The position numbers and the translations under genes were made by a program. Below, piece by piece: positions 56,367-64,000 of a DNA stretch of 64,000 nucleotides (its first letter is position 1; every line of letters begins with the position of its first letter). The stretch spans positions 5,892,038-5,956,037 of the forward strand of contig NZ_JACHIR010000001.1 of assembly GCF_014203355.1 (NCBI RefSeq), in the 5' to 3' direction. The notes under the pieces are model-generated. The model had not been told where the DNA came from and searched no databases. It worked only from the letters and a program-made list of their open reading frames with translations. The stretch comes from Kutzneria kofuensis. GTDB lineage: Bacteria; Actinomycetota; Actinomycetes; Mycobacteriales; Pseudonocardiaceae.

Positions 56367-56573
56367 GTGAACGCCGAATTCTGCGCCCGCTGCGGCACCG
56401 CCGCCGCCGAGGGCGACCACGCGCACTGCGCCGTCATGCTCGCCTCGATCGACCCGCCGCGGTTCTGCGTCGAGTGCGGGCGGCGCATGGTCGTCCAGGT
56501 GACACCCGCCGGATGGGTGGCGAATTGCAGCCGACACGGCGAGCGAACGTCGACGTCACCGAGCGTCGGCTAG
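56367..56573 (+). CDS. bsaP: Biotin synthase auxiliary protein BsaP
   Basis: A 68-residue cysteine-rich protein directly after bioB. The block [20 protein letters not shown] and CSRHGE closely match the mycobacterial protein (Rv1590-type) reported to be needed for BioB function, probably through an Fe-S cluster. Cysteines are in FCARCG, HCAVM, FCVECG and NCSRHG. The GTG at 56367 is spaced well from AGAGGG; a GTG at 56361 is the alternative and would add two residues. Co-transcription with bioB is clear from the 9-nt gap. Confidence 0.85.
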   Translation: MNAEFCARCGTAAAEGDHAHCAVMLASIDPPRFCVECGRRMVVQVTPAGWVANCSRHGERTSTSPSVG

Positions 56574-56583
56574 GGTCGCTCGA

Positions 56584-57240
56584 ATGTCGGAGCATGCGGG
56601 CGAGCGGGCCGAGCCGATGCGCATCCCGCCGGTGACCGAGAAGGAACCGGAGCCTGTCTCGTCAGAGGTGCGGATCACGCCGCCGACGCCAACGGTGGCG
56701 GAGATCATGGCGATGCTGCCGCAGGCCAGACGCCCCCGGGTGGTGGTCAAGCGGGACCTGCTGCCGGCCGTGAGCGTGCTGTCCACGGTGGCGCTGACCG
56801 GGCTCCTGGTCGGCTGGCTGTGGTCCATCCTGGCGCCGCCGCAGCGCGTGATCCTGGTGGACGGCCAGCAGCTGCCGCTGCTGGACGAGAGCTACCACCG
56901 GTTCGACGACCTCATCCTGTTCGTGCTCATCGGCCTCGGCATGGGCCTCGTGGTCGGCGGCGTCGTGTGGATGCTGCGGGAACGCCGCGGCCCGGTGATC
57001 ATGATCGCCGCCGTGCTGGGCTCCGCGCTGGGCGCGTGGCTGGCGATGAAGGTCGGCGTCTCCTGGGCCGGCAGCCACTACGCGCTGACCGGCACGCCCG
57101 CGAACCGCGCCGTGTTCGACCAGGCGCCGGTTCTGGAGTCCACCTGGGTCGTTCTCGCCCAGCCGCTGGCCACCGCGCTGGCATACGGGACCCTGACGGC
57201 CTGGAACGGCATGGACGACCTGGGCCGCCGCCTCGGCTAG
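56584..57240 (+). CDS. DUF2567 membrane protein
   Basis: A 218-residue protein with four hydrophobic segments (about residues 60-80, 105-128, 138-158 and 185-205). An extracytoplasmic loop, ILVDGQQLPLLDESYHRFDD, follows the first helix. It matches the DUF2567 gene that follows bioB-bsaP in mycobacteria (Rv1591-type); function unknown. TAGGGT ends 7 nt before the ATG and overlaps the bsaP stop, so it may be leaderless with its own promoter. Confidence 0.85.
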   Translation: MSEHAGERAEPMRIPPVTEKEPEPVSSEVRITPPTPTVAEIMAMLPQARRPRVVVKRDLLPAVSVLSTVALTGLLVGWLWSILAPPQRVILVDGQQLPLLDESYHRFDDLILFVLIGLGMGLVVGGVVWMLRERRGPVIMIAAVLGSALGAWLAMKVGVSWAGSHYALTGTPANRAVFDQAPVLESTWVVLAQPLATALAYGTLTAWNGMDDLGRRLG

Positions 57241-57257
57241 TTTGTCAACCCTTCGTC

Positions 57258-57310
57258 GTTCGGAACGGACCATTCCTAAACTCGGAGTTTAGGAATGGTC
57301 CGTTCCGAAC
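57258..57310. repeat. 53-bp perfect palindrome between convergent genes
   Basis: GTTCGGAACGGACCATTCCT plus AAACTC (57258-57283) is followed after a single base by its exact complement (57285-57310): 26-bp arms with no mismatch. It lies 17 bp after the DUF2567 stop and 6 bp from the end of the convergent LON-domain gene. Confidence 0.9.
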
Positions 57311-57316
57311 GTCGGG

Positions 57317-57997
57317 TCAGTTCGTGCTGGGGCGGACGCTGAACTCCGACAGGGCGGCGGGGATGGCGCGTAGTTCGCGCAGGATGCCCGTCTCCCGGTT
57401 GAGCACGCGGCGGACCATTCGCAGGCGCCGCAAGGGGTTGCGCTCCTCCAGCAGTCCCTGGCGGTCCTCGATGGTCAGCAGGCAGTCGGCCGCCAGCAGG
57501 TGCGCCAGCGTCCCCGTGTCGGCGCCGATCTCCGGCTCCGACCAGTCCTCACGGTGCCAGGCGGCGTTGCAGTAGCGCCGGTGCGCGGCCCGCGCCGACT
57601 CGGACAGTTGCGGCGCCGCCGTGACGCTCGCCCCGGCCACTTCCGCGTCGGGCAGCCATTCCACGCTGCCCAGCAGGTACGGGGCGCTGCCGGAGTCCAG
57701 GTCCAGCAGGCGAAACCGGCGCTCGCCCCGGGTGACGATGTCGAACCGGCCGTCGGGCAGCCGGTTGACCTGCCGCAGCGTCGCCGAACAGCCGACCTCG
57801 TGCAGCTGGGAAAGCTCGTCCACGTCGGTGAACCAGCCCTGTCTGATCGCGACCACGCCGAAGCTGCGCCCGGTCACCGCGCCCGTCACGAGGTCGATGG
57901 TGAGCTGCCGGTAGCGCGGCTCGAAGATGTGCAACGGCAACGACGCCCCGGGCAACAGCACCGTGCCCAGCGGGAAGATGGGGAGCGTCTCGGCCAC
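57317..57997 (-). CDS. LON substrate-binding domain protein
   Basis: A 226-residue protein consisting only of the LON N-terminal (ATP-dependent protease La substrate-binding) domain. LPIFPLGTVLLPGASLPLHI, then FEPRYRQL and the C-terminal helix bundle are diagnostic. ATPase and protease domains are absent. Such stand-alone proteins are widespread in actinobacteria with no defined role. The GTG at 57997 follows TACGGT by 6 nt, a leaderless arrangement; that -10 overlaps the stop of the upstream nrtR-like gene. Confidence 0.88.
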   Translation of the reverse strand: MAETLPIFPLGTVLLPGASLPLHIFEPRYRQLTIDLVTGAVTGRSFGVVAIRQGWFTDVDELSQLHEVGCSATLRQVNRLPDGRFDIVTRGERRFRLLDLDSGSAPYLLGSVEWLPDAEVAGASVTAAPQLSESARAAHRRYCNAAWHREDWSEPEIGADTGTLAHLLAADCLLTIEDRQGLLEERNPLRRLRMVRRVLNRETGILRELRAIPAALSEFSVRPSTN

Positions 57998-58001
57998 GGC
58001 T

Positions 58002-58718
58002 CTACCGTACGTCGACCCCGGATCCCTTGCTGGGTGGTCGGAGCACGGCGAACGGATCGGTCACGAGCATGCCGTGCCCGGTGAACCGGAACAGCGCAGC
58101 TGGGCGGCCCCCGGACGGTCCCGGCGGCGAGGTGTGACCGGTCGGCTCGAGAAGTCCGCGCCGGGACAGCACCCGCTGCAGGTTGGTCGCCGCGACCCGG
58201 TAGCCCAGCGCCGCCGAGTACAGCCCGCGCAGCGCCGAGATGGTGAACTCCGGCGGCGCCAGCGCGAAGCCGAGATTGGTGTATGAGAGCTTGGCCCGCA
58301 GCCGGCCCTGGGCCCGCCGCACGATCGCCTCGTGGTCGAACGCGGTGTCGGGCAGGTTGTCCACGGGATACCAGGCGGTGTCCTCGGGCACCTCGGGGTC
58401 GACGTCGCAGGGGATGAGCCCGAGGAAGGCGCTGGCGACGATCCGCCCGCCCGGCACCCGGTCCGGGGCACTGAACACGGCCAGCTGCTCGACATGTGCC
58501 AGCTTCCTGACGTCCACCTTCTCCGCGAGCTGCCGGCGGATCGAGGCCTCCACGTCCTCGTCGTCGCGGAGCCGCCCACCGGGCAGTGACCAGCGGCGGG
58601 CGTGCGGTTCCTGAGCGCGCTGCCAGAGCAGCACCTGAAGTGATTCCCGCCTCACCTGGAGCACTGCTGCCAAGACTTCATTGCCTGTTAACCCCGGTTG
58701 GCTGATAGGATCTGGCAC
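58002..58718 (-). CDS. nrtR: NrtR-type Nudix transcriptional regulator
   Basis: A 238-residue protein with an N-terminal Nudix domain (about residues 10-150) and a C-terminal winged-helix region (about 155-230, [29 protein letters not shown]). The Nudix box is degenerate: [20 protein letters not shown] keeps only part of the REUxEExGU core, with Gln and Lys in catalytic-Glu positions. It therefore probably senses ADP-ribose or a related NAD product rather than hydrolysing it. It is divergent from nadABC with a palindrome between, the classic NrtR repressor layout. GTG at 58718. Confidence 0.85.
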   Translation of the reverse strand: MPDPISQPGLTGNEVLAAVLQVRRESLQVLLWQRAQEPHARRWSLPGGRLRDDEDVEASIRRQLAEKVDVRKLAHVEQLAVFSAPDRVPGGRIVASAFLGLIPCDVDPEVPEDTAWYPVDNLPDTAFDHEAIVRRAQGRLRAKLSYTNLGFALAPPEFTISALRGLYSAALGYRVAATNLQRVLSRRGLLEPTGHTSPPGPSGGRPAALFRFTGHGMLVTDPFAVLRPPSKGSGVDVR

Positions 58719-58741
58719 GTTTTCGATTCTAAGGCGAAAAC
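58719..58741. promoter_or_regulatory. Candidate NrtR operator
   Basis: GTTTTCG (58719-58725) and CGAAAAC (58735-58741) form a perfect inverted repeat around a 9-bp AT-rich centre containing ATTCTAA. It starts directly at the nrtR start codon and lies 30 nt before nadA, so one bound dimer could control both. Confidence 0.65.
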
Positions 58742-58770
58742 TGGGGGACCCGCAACAGAGGAGGACACCG

Positions 58771-59787
58771 ATGGCCGCTACCGCACAGTTGGAGCGGACC
58801 GAGGACGGCTGGACCGGTGTGCAGCCGGACGCCGCCTGGCGGGACGAGGTCCGACGGCTGGTCGACGAGCACGACGCCGTCCTGCTCGCGCACAACTACC
58901 AGCTGCCCGAGATCCAGGACATCGCCGACCACACCGGCGACTCGCTCGCGCTGTCCCGCATCGCGGCCAGCAGCAGCGCGTCGACCATCGTGTTCTGCGG
59001 CGTGCACTTCATGGCCGAGACGGCGAAGATCCTCAGCCCGGACAAGCGCGTGCTCATCCCGGACGCCCGCGCCGGCTGCTCGCTGGCCGACTCCATCACC
59101 GGCGCGCAGCTGCGTGAGTGGAAGGCCGAGCACCCGGGGGCCGTGGTCGTCTCGTACGTGAACACGACCGCCGAGGTCAAGGCGGAGACCGACATCTGCT
59201 GCACGTCCTCGAACGCGGTGGACGTGGTCGCCTCCATCCCGGCCGACCGCGAGGTGCTGTTCTGCCCGGACCAGTTCCTCGGCGCCCACGTGCGCCGGGT
59301 GACCGGCCGGGACAACGTGCACGTGTGGGCCGGCGAGTGCCACGTGCACGCCGGCATCAACGGTCCCGAGCTGGCCGACCGGGCCGCCGCGAACCCGGAC
59401 GCGGACCTGTTCATCCACCCGGAGTGCGGCTGCGCCACCTCGGCGCTGTACCTGGCCGGCGAGGGCGCGGTGGCCGCGGAGAAGGTCAAGATCCTCTCCA
59501 CCGGCGACATGCTGACCGCCGCTCGCGACACCAAGGCCCGCAGCGTGCTGGTGGCCACCGAGGTCGGCATGCTGCACCAGCTGCGCAAGGCCGCGCCGGA
59601 GATCGACTTCCAGGCCGTCAACGACCGCGCGTCCTGCCGGTACATGAAGATGATCACGCCCGCGGCGCTGCTGCGCTGCCTGCGGGACGAGGCCGACGAG
59701 GTCTTCGTCGACGCCGACACGGCGGCCCGGGCCCGGGGCGCGGTGCAGCGGATGATCGAGATCGGGCAGCCCGGCGGTGCCGAATGA
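58771..59787 (+). CDS. nadA: Quinolinate synthase NadA
   Basis: A 338-residue [4Fe-4S] enzyme that condenses iminoaspartate with dihydroxyacetone phosphate to quinolinate. The three cluster cysteines are Cys103 (RAGCSLAD), Cys190 (GECHVHAG) and Cys289 (RASCRYMK). [20 protein letters not shown] is the conserved N-terminal substrate motif. GAGGAGGA precedes the ATG. First gene of nadABC. Confidence 0.95.
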   Translation: MAATAQLERTEDGWTGVQPDAAWRDEVRRLVDEHDAVLLAHNYQLPEIQDIADHTGDSLALSRIAASSSASTIVFCGVHFMAETAKILSPDKRVLIPDARAGCSLADSITGAQLREWKAEHPGAVVVSYVNTTAEVKAETDICCTSSNAVDVVASIPADREVLFCPDQFLGAHVRRVTGRDNVHVWAGECHVHAGINGPELADRAAANPDADLFIHPECGCATSALYLAGEGAVAAEKVKILSTGDMLTAARDTKARSVLVATEVGMLHQLRKAAPEIDFQAVNDRASCRYMKMITPAALLRCLRDEADEVFVDADTAARARGAVQRMIEIGQPGGAE

Positions 59788-61400
59788 GGGCCCGCTGGGA
59801 GGCCGCCGCCGACCTGGTCGTCGTCGGCACCGGCGTGGCGGGCCTGACCGCCGCCCTCGACGCGCAGGCCCTGGGCCTGCGGGTTCTGGTCGTCACCAAG
59901 GCGGCGCTGGGAGACGGGAACACCCGCTGGGCGCAGGGCGGCGTGGCCGTGGTGCTGCCCGGCGAACACGAGGAGGGCGACACCGTCGACCGGCACGTCG
60001 CCGACACCCTGACCGCCGGCGCTGGATTGTGTGATGTGGCCGCGGTGGAGGCGATCGTCAGCGGCGGCCCGGCCGCGGTGACCCGCCTGCGGCAGTGGGG
60101 CGCGGTGTTCGACCGGGGCGAGGACGGCAAGCTGGCGCGTACCCGGGAAGGCGGCCACACGGCGTTCCGCGTGGTGCACGCCGGCGGCGACGCGACCGGT
60201 GCCGAGGTCGAGCGCGCGCTGCTGGCGCAGACCCGTGACGGCCGGATTGCCATGCTGGACAACCACGTCGCGGTGGAGGCGCTGCGGACGCCGTCCGGTG
60301 CGGTGGCCGGATTGCTCGTGCTGGACGGGGATGGCGTGCCGGGAGTGCTGCGCGCGCCGGCGGTGTTGCTGGCGACCGGTGGCGTCGGCCAGATGTACCA
60401 GGCGACCTCGAACCCCGAGGTCGCCACCGCCGACGGCATCGCGCTGGCGCTGCGGGCCGGCGCGGTCGTGGCGGACCTGGAGTTCGTGCAGTTCCACCCG
60501 ACCGTGCTGTACACCGGTTCCGGTGCCCGCGGGCGCTGCCCGCTGGTGACGGAGGCGGTTCGCGGCGAGGGCGCGGTTCTGGTCGACGCCAACGGTTCCC
60601 GCGTGATGGTCGGCGTGCATCCGCTGGCGGACCTGGCTCCTCGTGACGTCGTGTCGGCGGCGATCACCCGTCGGATGAACGAGACCGGCACCGACCACGT
60701 CTTCCTCGACGCCACGCACCTGGACGGGGCGGCGTTCCGCAAGCGGTTCCCGACCGTGTTCTCCGCGTGCGCGGCGGTCGGCGTCGACCCGTCGGTGGAC
60801 CCGATTCCCGTTGCCCCGGCGGCACATTTCTCGTGCGGCGGCGTCGTCGCGACCGTCGACGGCCGGACGGCCGTGACCGGCCTCTACGCCGCCGGCGAGG
60901 TGGCCCGGTCCGGTCTGCACGGCGCGAACCGGTTGGCCTCCAACAGCTTGCTGGAGGGCTTGGTCGTCGGTTCGCGCGCCGCGCGTGCCGTCGCCGCCGA
61001 CCGGGCCGCCGGTCTGCTCGGTGACCCGCGCAAGGCGGAGCTGCTCGGTCCGCTGGCTGCCGCCGTGACGGAGCGGGATGTCCTGCAGCGCACCATGTCC
61101 CGGCACGCGGCGATCGGCCGCAACGTCGAGGGCCTGGCCGCTGCCGCCGCCGTGCTGGAGAAGTCGACCGTCGTGCGTCCACTCCGGACGCGCGAGTCGG
61201 TCGAGGACGCCGCCCTGACCATGGCGGCGGAGATCCTGCTCACCGTGGCCGCCGAGCGCACCGAATCGCGTGGCTGCCACGTCCGCACCGACTACCCGAA
61301 CCGCAACGACGGTTCGTGGCAGCGGTCCATCCCGGTTCGGCTGGACGCGGCCGGGCGGCCGTTCCTGTTCGACCGGCCAGTGCTCGGAGGTGTGGCATGA
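59784..61400 (+). CDS. nadB: L-aspartate oxidase NadB
   Basis: A 538-residue FAD enzyme oxidising L-aspartate to iminoaspartate. The dinucleotide fold is [13 protein letters not shown] near residue 12, [12 protein letters not shown] and [11 protein letters not shown] are conserved active-site segments, and the C-terminal helical domain is complete. The ATG overlaps the nadA stop by 4 nt. Confidence 0.95.
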   Translation: MRARWEAAADLVVVGTGVAGLTAALDAQALGLRVLVVTKAALGDGNTRWAQGGVAVVLPGEHEEGDTVDRHVADTLTAGAGLCDVAAVEAIVSGGPAAVTRLRQWGAVFDRGEDGKLARTREGGHTAFRVVHAGGDATGAEVERALLAQTRDGRIAMLDNHVAVEALRTPSGAVAGLLVLDGDGVPGVLRAPAVLLATGGVGQMYQATSNPEVATADGIALALRAGAVVADLEFVQFHPTVLYTGSGARGRCPLVTEAVRGEGAVLVDANGSRVMVGVHPLADLAPRDVVSAAITRRMNETGTDHVFLDATHLDGAAFRKRFPTVFSACAAVGVDPSVDPIPVAPAAHFSCGGVVATVDGRTAVTGLYAAGEVARSGLHGANRLASNSLLEGLVVGSRAARAVAADRAAGLLGDPRKAELLGPLAAAVTERDVLQRTMSRHAAIGRNVEGLAAAAAVLEKSTVVRPLRTRESVEDAALTMAAEILLTVAAERTESRGCHVRTDYPNRNDGSWQRSIPVRLDAAGRPFLFDRPVLGGVA

Positions 61401-62236
61401 CCATCGACACCGAGGACCTGCGGCGGGTCATCAAGACCGCCCTGGCCGAGGACCTCCGTTACGGCCCGGACGTCACCACCGCCGCGACCGTGCCGGCCGA
61501 TGCCATCGCCGTCGGCAGCTTCACGCCGCGCAAGGCCGGCGTGATCGCCGGCGTGCCCGCCGCGTTGGCCGTGCTGGACGAGGTCACCGACTACGAGGTC
61601 GTGTCCAAGGTGGAGGACGGCTCGCGGCTGGCCGCCGGCGAGCCCGCGCTGGTCGTGCGGGGGCCGGTCCGTGGCCTGGTCACCGCCGAGCGCACCGCGT
61701 TGAACCTCCTGTGCCACCTCTCCGGCATCGCCACCGCGACCGCCGCGTGGGTCGAGGTCATCGCCGGAACCGGTTGTGCGGTCAGGGATTCCCGCAAGAC
61801 GCTGCCCGGCCTGCGGCTGCTGGAGAAGTACGCCGTGCGCTGCGGCGGCGGCGTCAACCACCGGCTCGGGCTCGGCGACGCCATCCTGATCAAGGACAAC
61901 CACGTGCGGGCCGCCGGCTCCGTCACGGCGGCGTTGGAAGCCGCCCGCGCCTACGCGCCCACGTTGACGTGCGAGGTCGAGGTCGACACCCTCGCCCAGC
62001 TGGATGAGGCCCTCGCCGCCGACGCCGAGCTCGTGCTGCTCGACAACTTCACCCCCGCGGAGTGCGCCGAGGCCTTCCGGCGCACCAAGGCCGCCGGCAC
62101 CGGCACCCTGCTGGAGGCCTCCGGCGGCCTGACCCTGGACGTGGCCCGCGCCTACGCCGAGACCGGCGTCGACTACCTCTCCGTCGGCGGGCTCACGCAC
62201 TCGTCCCCGGCGTTGGACCTGGGGCTGGACATGTGA
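61397..62236 (+). CDS. nadC: Nicotinate-nucleotide pyrophosphorylase NadC
   Basis: A 279-residue quinolinate phosphoribosyltransferase that makes nicotinate mononucleotide, the third step of de novo NAD synthesis. DSRKTLPGLRLLEKYAVRCG, DAILIKDNH and LLEASGG / SVGGLTHS carry the PRPP and quinolinate residues. Overlaps nadB by 4 nt and closes the operon. Confidence 0.95.
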   Translation: MTIDTEDLRRVIKTALAEDLRYGPDVTTAATVPADAIAVGSFTPRKAGVIAGVPAALAVLDEVTDYEVVSKVEDGSRLAAGEPALVVRGPVRGLVTAERTALNLLCHLSGIATATAAWVEVIAGTGCAVRDSRKTLPGLRLLEKYAVRCGGGVNHRLGLGDAILIKDNHVRAAGSVTAALEAARAYAPTLTCEVEVDTLAQLDEALAADAELVLLDNFTPAECAEAFRRTKAAGTGTLLEASGGLTLDVARAYAETGVDYLSVGGLTHSSPALDLGLDM

Positions 62237-62247
62237 GGTTCGCGACC

Positions 62248-62276
62248 GGGCCAGCCAAGTCGTCCGGGGCTGGCCC
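62248..62276 (+). terminator. nadABC terminator hairpin
   Basis: GGGCCAGCC (62248-62256) and GGCTGGCCC (62268-62276), a perfect 9-bp stem with an 11-nt loop, 11 nt after the nadC stop. Confidence 0.65.
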
Positions 62277-62304
62277 CGCGCGGACCGCGCGGCAAAGATA
62301 CTGT
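62276..62304 (+). promoter_or_regulatory. Hairpin plus -10, leaderless promoter of the lipoprotein gene
   Basis: CCGCGCG-GAC-CGCGCGG (62276-62292), CAAAGA, then TACTGT (62299-62304) and 6 nt to the GTG. The hairpin and its CAAA flank are shared with the murE promoter region at 14791-14811. Confidence 0.5.
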
Positions 62305-62310
62305 CAGGGC

Positions 62311-63846
62311 GTGCGTCGACTCCTGCTTCCCGTCTCCCTGCTCACCGCCGCCGTGGTCGTGGCGGCGTGCACAGGCGAGCCGGCGCCGAGCCGACCGGGC
62401 GGCACCGTCGACGACAACACGACCATGACCCTGGCCGACTCCGCCGAACCCAGCACCTTGAACCCCGTTCAGGGATTCGCGCCGCAGGGCGGCTCGCGGA
62501 TGTACGACGGGCTCGTCGGTTACACCGCCGACCGCACCCTGCGGCCCGTGCTGGCCACCGAGTTGCCGCAGCCGTCGGCCGACGGCAGGTCGTGGACCGT
62601 GAAGCTGCACCAGAAGGTGCGGTTCTCCGACGGCAGCCTGCTCACCGCCGCCGACGTCGTCACCGAGTACAACGCCGTGCTGAATCCCGCCGTGAAGTCG
62701 CCGCTGCGGCCCGACTTCGACATGCTCACCGGCGTCACGGCCGTGGACGAGCTGACCGTCCGGTTCGACCTGGCGTTCCCGTTCCCGTCCTTCCCGACCC
62801 GGCTGGTGCTGGGCATCGTCCCGCACACCGCGACGCCGGCCGACCCCCAGCCGCCCGGCACCGGCGCTTACGCCGTGACCACATGGGACAAGGGCAAGCA
62901 GTTGGTGCTGGGGTTGAACAAGTACTACTACGGCGTGCCGCCGAAGGTCGTGAAGGTGACCGTCGCCTTCGTATCCGACGACGCCAAGCGGATCGAGCGG
63001 ATGCGCAACGGCGACTTCGACGGCATCGAGGTGCCGCCGGACGAGGCCGTCGCCGTGGCCAAGTTCGACGGCGTCAAGGTGATCACCGAGGACACCGCCG
63101 ACTACCGGGCCGTGACGCTGCCGTCGTCGAATCCCGTCACCGCCGACCGGTCCGTCCGGCTGGCGCTGAACTTCGCCGTCGACCGCAAGGACCTCATCGG
63201 CACCGCCCTCGGCGGCAAGGGGACTCCCGCCTACACCCCCATGCCCGATTCCCTGCCCGAGTTCGTCGATCCGCAGGCCACCTACCGTTTCGACCGCTCC
63301 GCCGCGGGCCGCATCCTCGACCAGGCCGGCTGGCTCGCCGGCACCGACGGCATCCGCTCCAAGGATGGTGTCCGCGCCGCCTTCACCGTGGGCTACCCCG
63401 CCGGGGACCTCGAACGCCGCGCCATCGCGCAAGCGTTTGCCAAGCAGCTGCGGGCCGTCGGCTTCGACGTCACCGCCACTCAGGACGCCGGCCCCGACGC
63501 CGTCCAGATCGTCTCCGGCGGCAACCCCTTCGACCCCGGCCTGGCCATCCGTTCCGTCCTTCGCACCGGCGGCTCCGCCAACACCACCGGCTACACCAAC
63601 CCCGGCGTCGACACCGCCCTCGACGCCGCCCACAAGGCCACCGACCCCGCCGCCCGTGCCACCGCCTTCCGCTCCGCCCAGCGTGCGTACATCGGCGACC
63701 CCAGCCTGGTGACCCTCGCCTTCGTCACCCACACCTACGCCATCCACGACAACTGGTCCGGTTCCGTTCCGATCACCGAGCCTTCCGTGCACGGCCCCCT
63801 GACCTGGGGCCCTTGGTGGAACATGGAGACCTGGACCGTTCGTTAG
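62311..63846 (+). CDS. Family 5 extracellular solute-binding lipoprotein
   Basis: A 511-residue periplasm-side substrate-binding lipoprotein of the oligopeptide/dipeptide ABC type (SBP_bac_5). The signal peptide ends in a lipobox with Cys20 (VVVAAC-TG). STLNPVQGF and VRFSDGSLLTAADVVTEYNA are family signatures. The ligand is unknown, and no permease or ATPase gene is visible before the window ends. The GTG start is probably leaderless. Confidence 0.88.
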   Translation: MRRLLLPVSLLTAAVVVAACTGEPAPSRPGGTVDDNTTMTLADSAEPSTLNPVQGFAPQGGSRMYDGLVGYTADRTLRPVLATELPQPSADGRSWTVKLHQKVRFSDGSLLTAADVVTEYNAVLNPAVKSPLRPDFDMLTGVTAVDELTVRFDLAFPFPSFPTRLVLGIVPHTATPADPQPPGTGAYAVTTWDKGKQLVLGLNKYYYGVPPKVVKVTVAFVSDDAKRIERMRNGDFDGIEVPPDEAVAVAKFDGVKVITEDTADYRAVTLPSSNPVTADRSVRLALNFAVDRKDLIGTALGGKGTPAYTPMPDSLPEFVDPQATYRFDRSAAGRILDQAGWLAGTDGIRSKDGVRAAFTVGYPAGDLERRAIAQAFAKQLRAVGFDVTATQDAGPDAVQIVSGGNPFDPGLAIRSVLRTGGSANTTGYTNPGVDTALDAAHKATDPAARATAFRSAQRAYIGDPSLVTLAFVTHTYAIHDNWSGSVPITEPSVHGPLTWGPWWNMETWTVR

Positions 63847-64000
63847 GAAATCGGTGGTTGTCTCCGCGGCCGACAATTCCCAGAGTGAGCCGTGTTGCGA
63901 ATACGCGCCGCCGCGGCCGGACGAAAGGATTGGGGCCGGAGAACACACACGCCGCTGTCCGATAGCAGAATTGCGAACTCGGGTGGGAAGGGCGATGTAG
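63847..64000. other. Window end, no supported gene
   Basis: I see no convincing coding region. A 20-codon frame from the GTG at 63893 ends at 63964, and GGGAAGGG near the end looks like a ribosome site but is followed by ATG-TAG. The next gene lies outside the window. Confidence 0.5.

Noticed and set aside
63893-63964. Short 20+ codon frame after the lipoprotein gene
   Set aside because: Too short, no recognisable product and no promoter or ribosome site that distinguishes it.

Overview
The window is a high-GC actinobacterial chromosome segment, most likely from a Pseudonocardiales actinomycete (inference). The support is a division and cell-wall (dcw) cluster without ftsA, a meso-DAP-type MurE (DNPR motif), a polar-growth DivIVA (Wag31), SepF, many GTG/TTG starts and leaderless genes, the bioB-bsaP-DUF2567 order known from mycobacteria, and actinobacterial SAM-IV and ileS T-box RNAs.

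Layout. 1-2.1 kb: DUF3040 membrane protein, a small secreted protein and an alpha/beta hydrolase, separated by a palindromic repeat array. 2.1-6.9 kb (minus): a translationally coupled MoxR ATPase / DUF58 / transglutaminase operon diverging from the dcw cluster. 7.2-11.5 kb: mraZ (promoter covered by a 10-bp-periodic MraZ box array), rsmH, ftsL-like, ftsI. 11.5-14.8 kb: an MFS exporter, an FAD-linked oxidase and a structured intergenic region interrupt the cluster. 14.8-25.3 kb: murE-murF-mraY-murD-ftsW-murG-murC-ftsQ, every junction overlapping by 4 nt. 25.3-26.4 kb: a minus-strand threonine-synthase-like gene sits between ftsQ and ftsZ. 26.9-31.8 kb: ftsZ, pgeF, yggS, sepF, yggT, wag31.

32.6-36.9 kb: ileS behind a T-box, then a self-regulated-looking TetR gene and yggU. 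37-45 kb: K+/H+ antiporter, a SAM-IV-controlled class V aminotransferase (cysteine-desulfurase-like), lspA, rluD-type pseudouridine synthase, a proline/glutamine-rich protein and an NCS1 permease with a cysteine-rich tail. 44.9-48.4 kb: dnaE. 48.5-53.2 kb: P450, sedolisin protease, secreted esterase and a membrane LuxR protein that looks like a kinase/response-regulator deletion fusion. 53.2-57.2 kb: bioA-bioD-bioB-bsaP (no bioF) with a BioQ-like box, and DUF2567. 57.3-62.2 kb: LON-domain protein, NrtR-type Nudix regulator and its divergent nadABC operon. 62.3-63.8 kb: oligopeptide-type substrate-binding lipoprotein.

The most unusual theme is a set of large intergenic palindromes. At least four unrelated sequence families (GAGTCCCGC, CACATGCGCTTCCCA, GTGAGTGGCTCA and a 53-bp GGAACGGACCATTCC palindrome) share the same nested or alternating inverted architecture and occupy gene ends.
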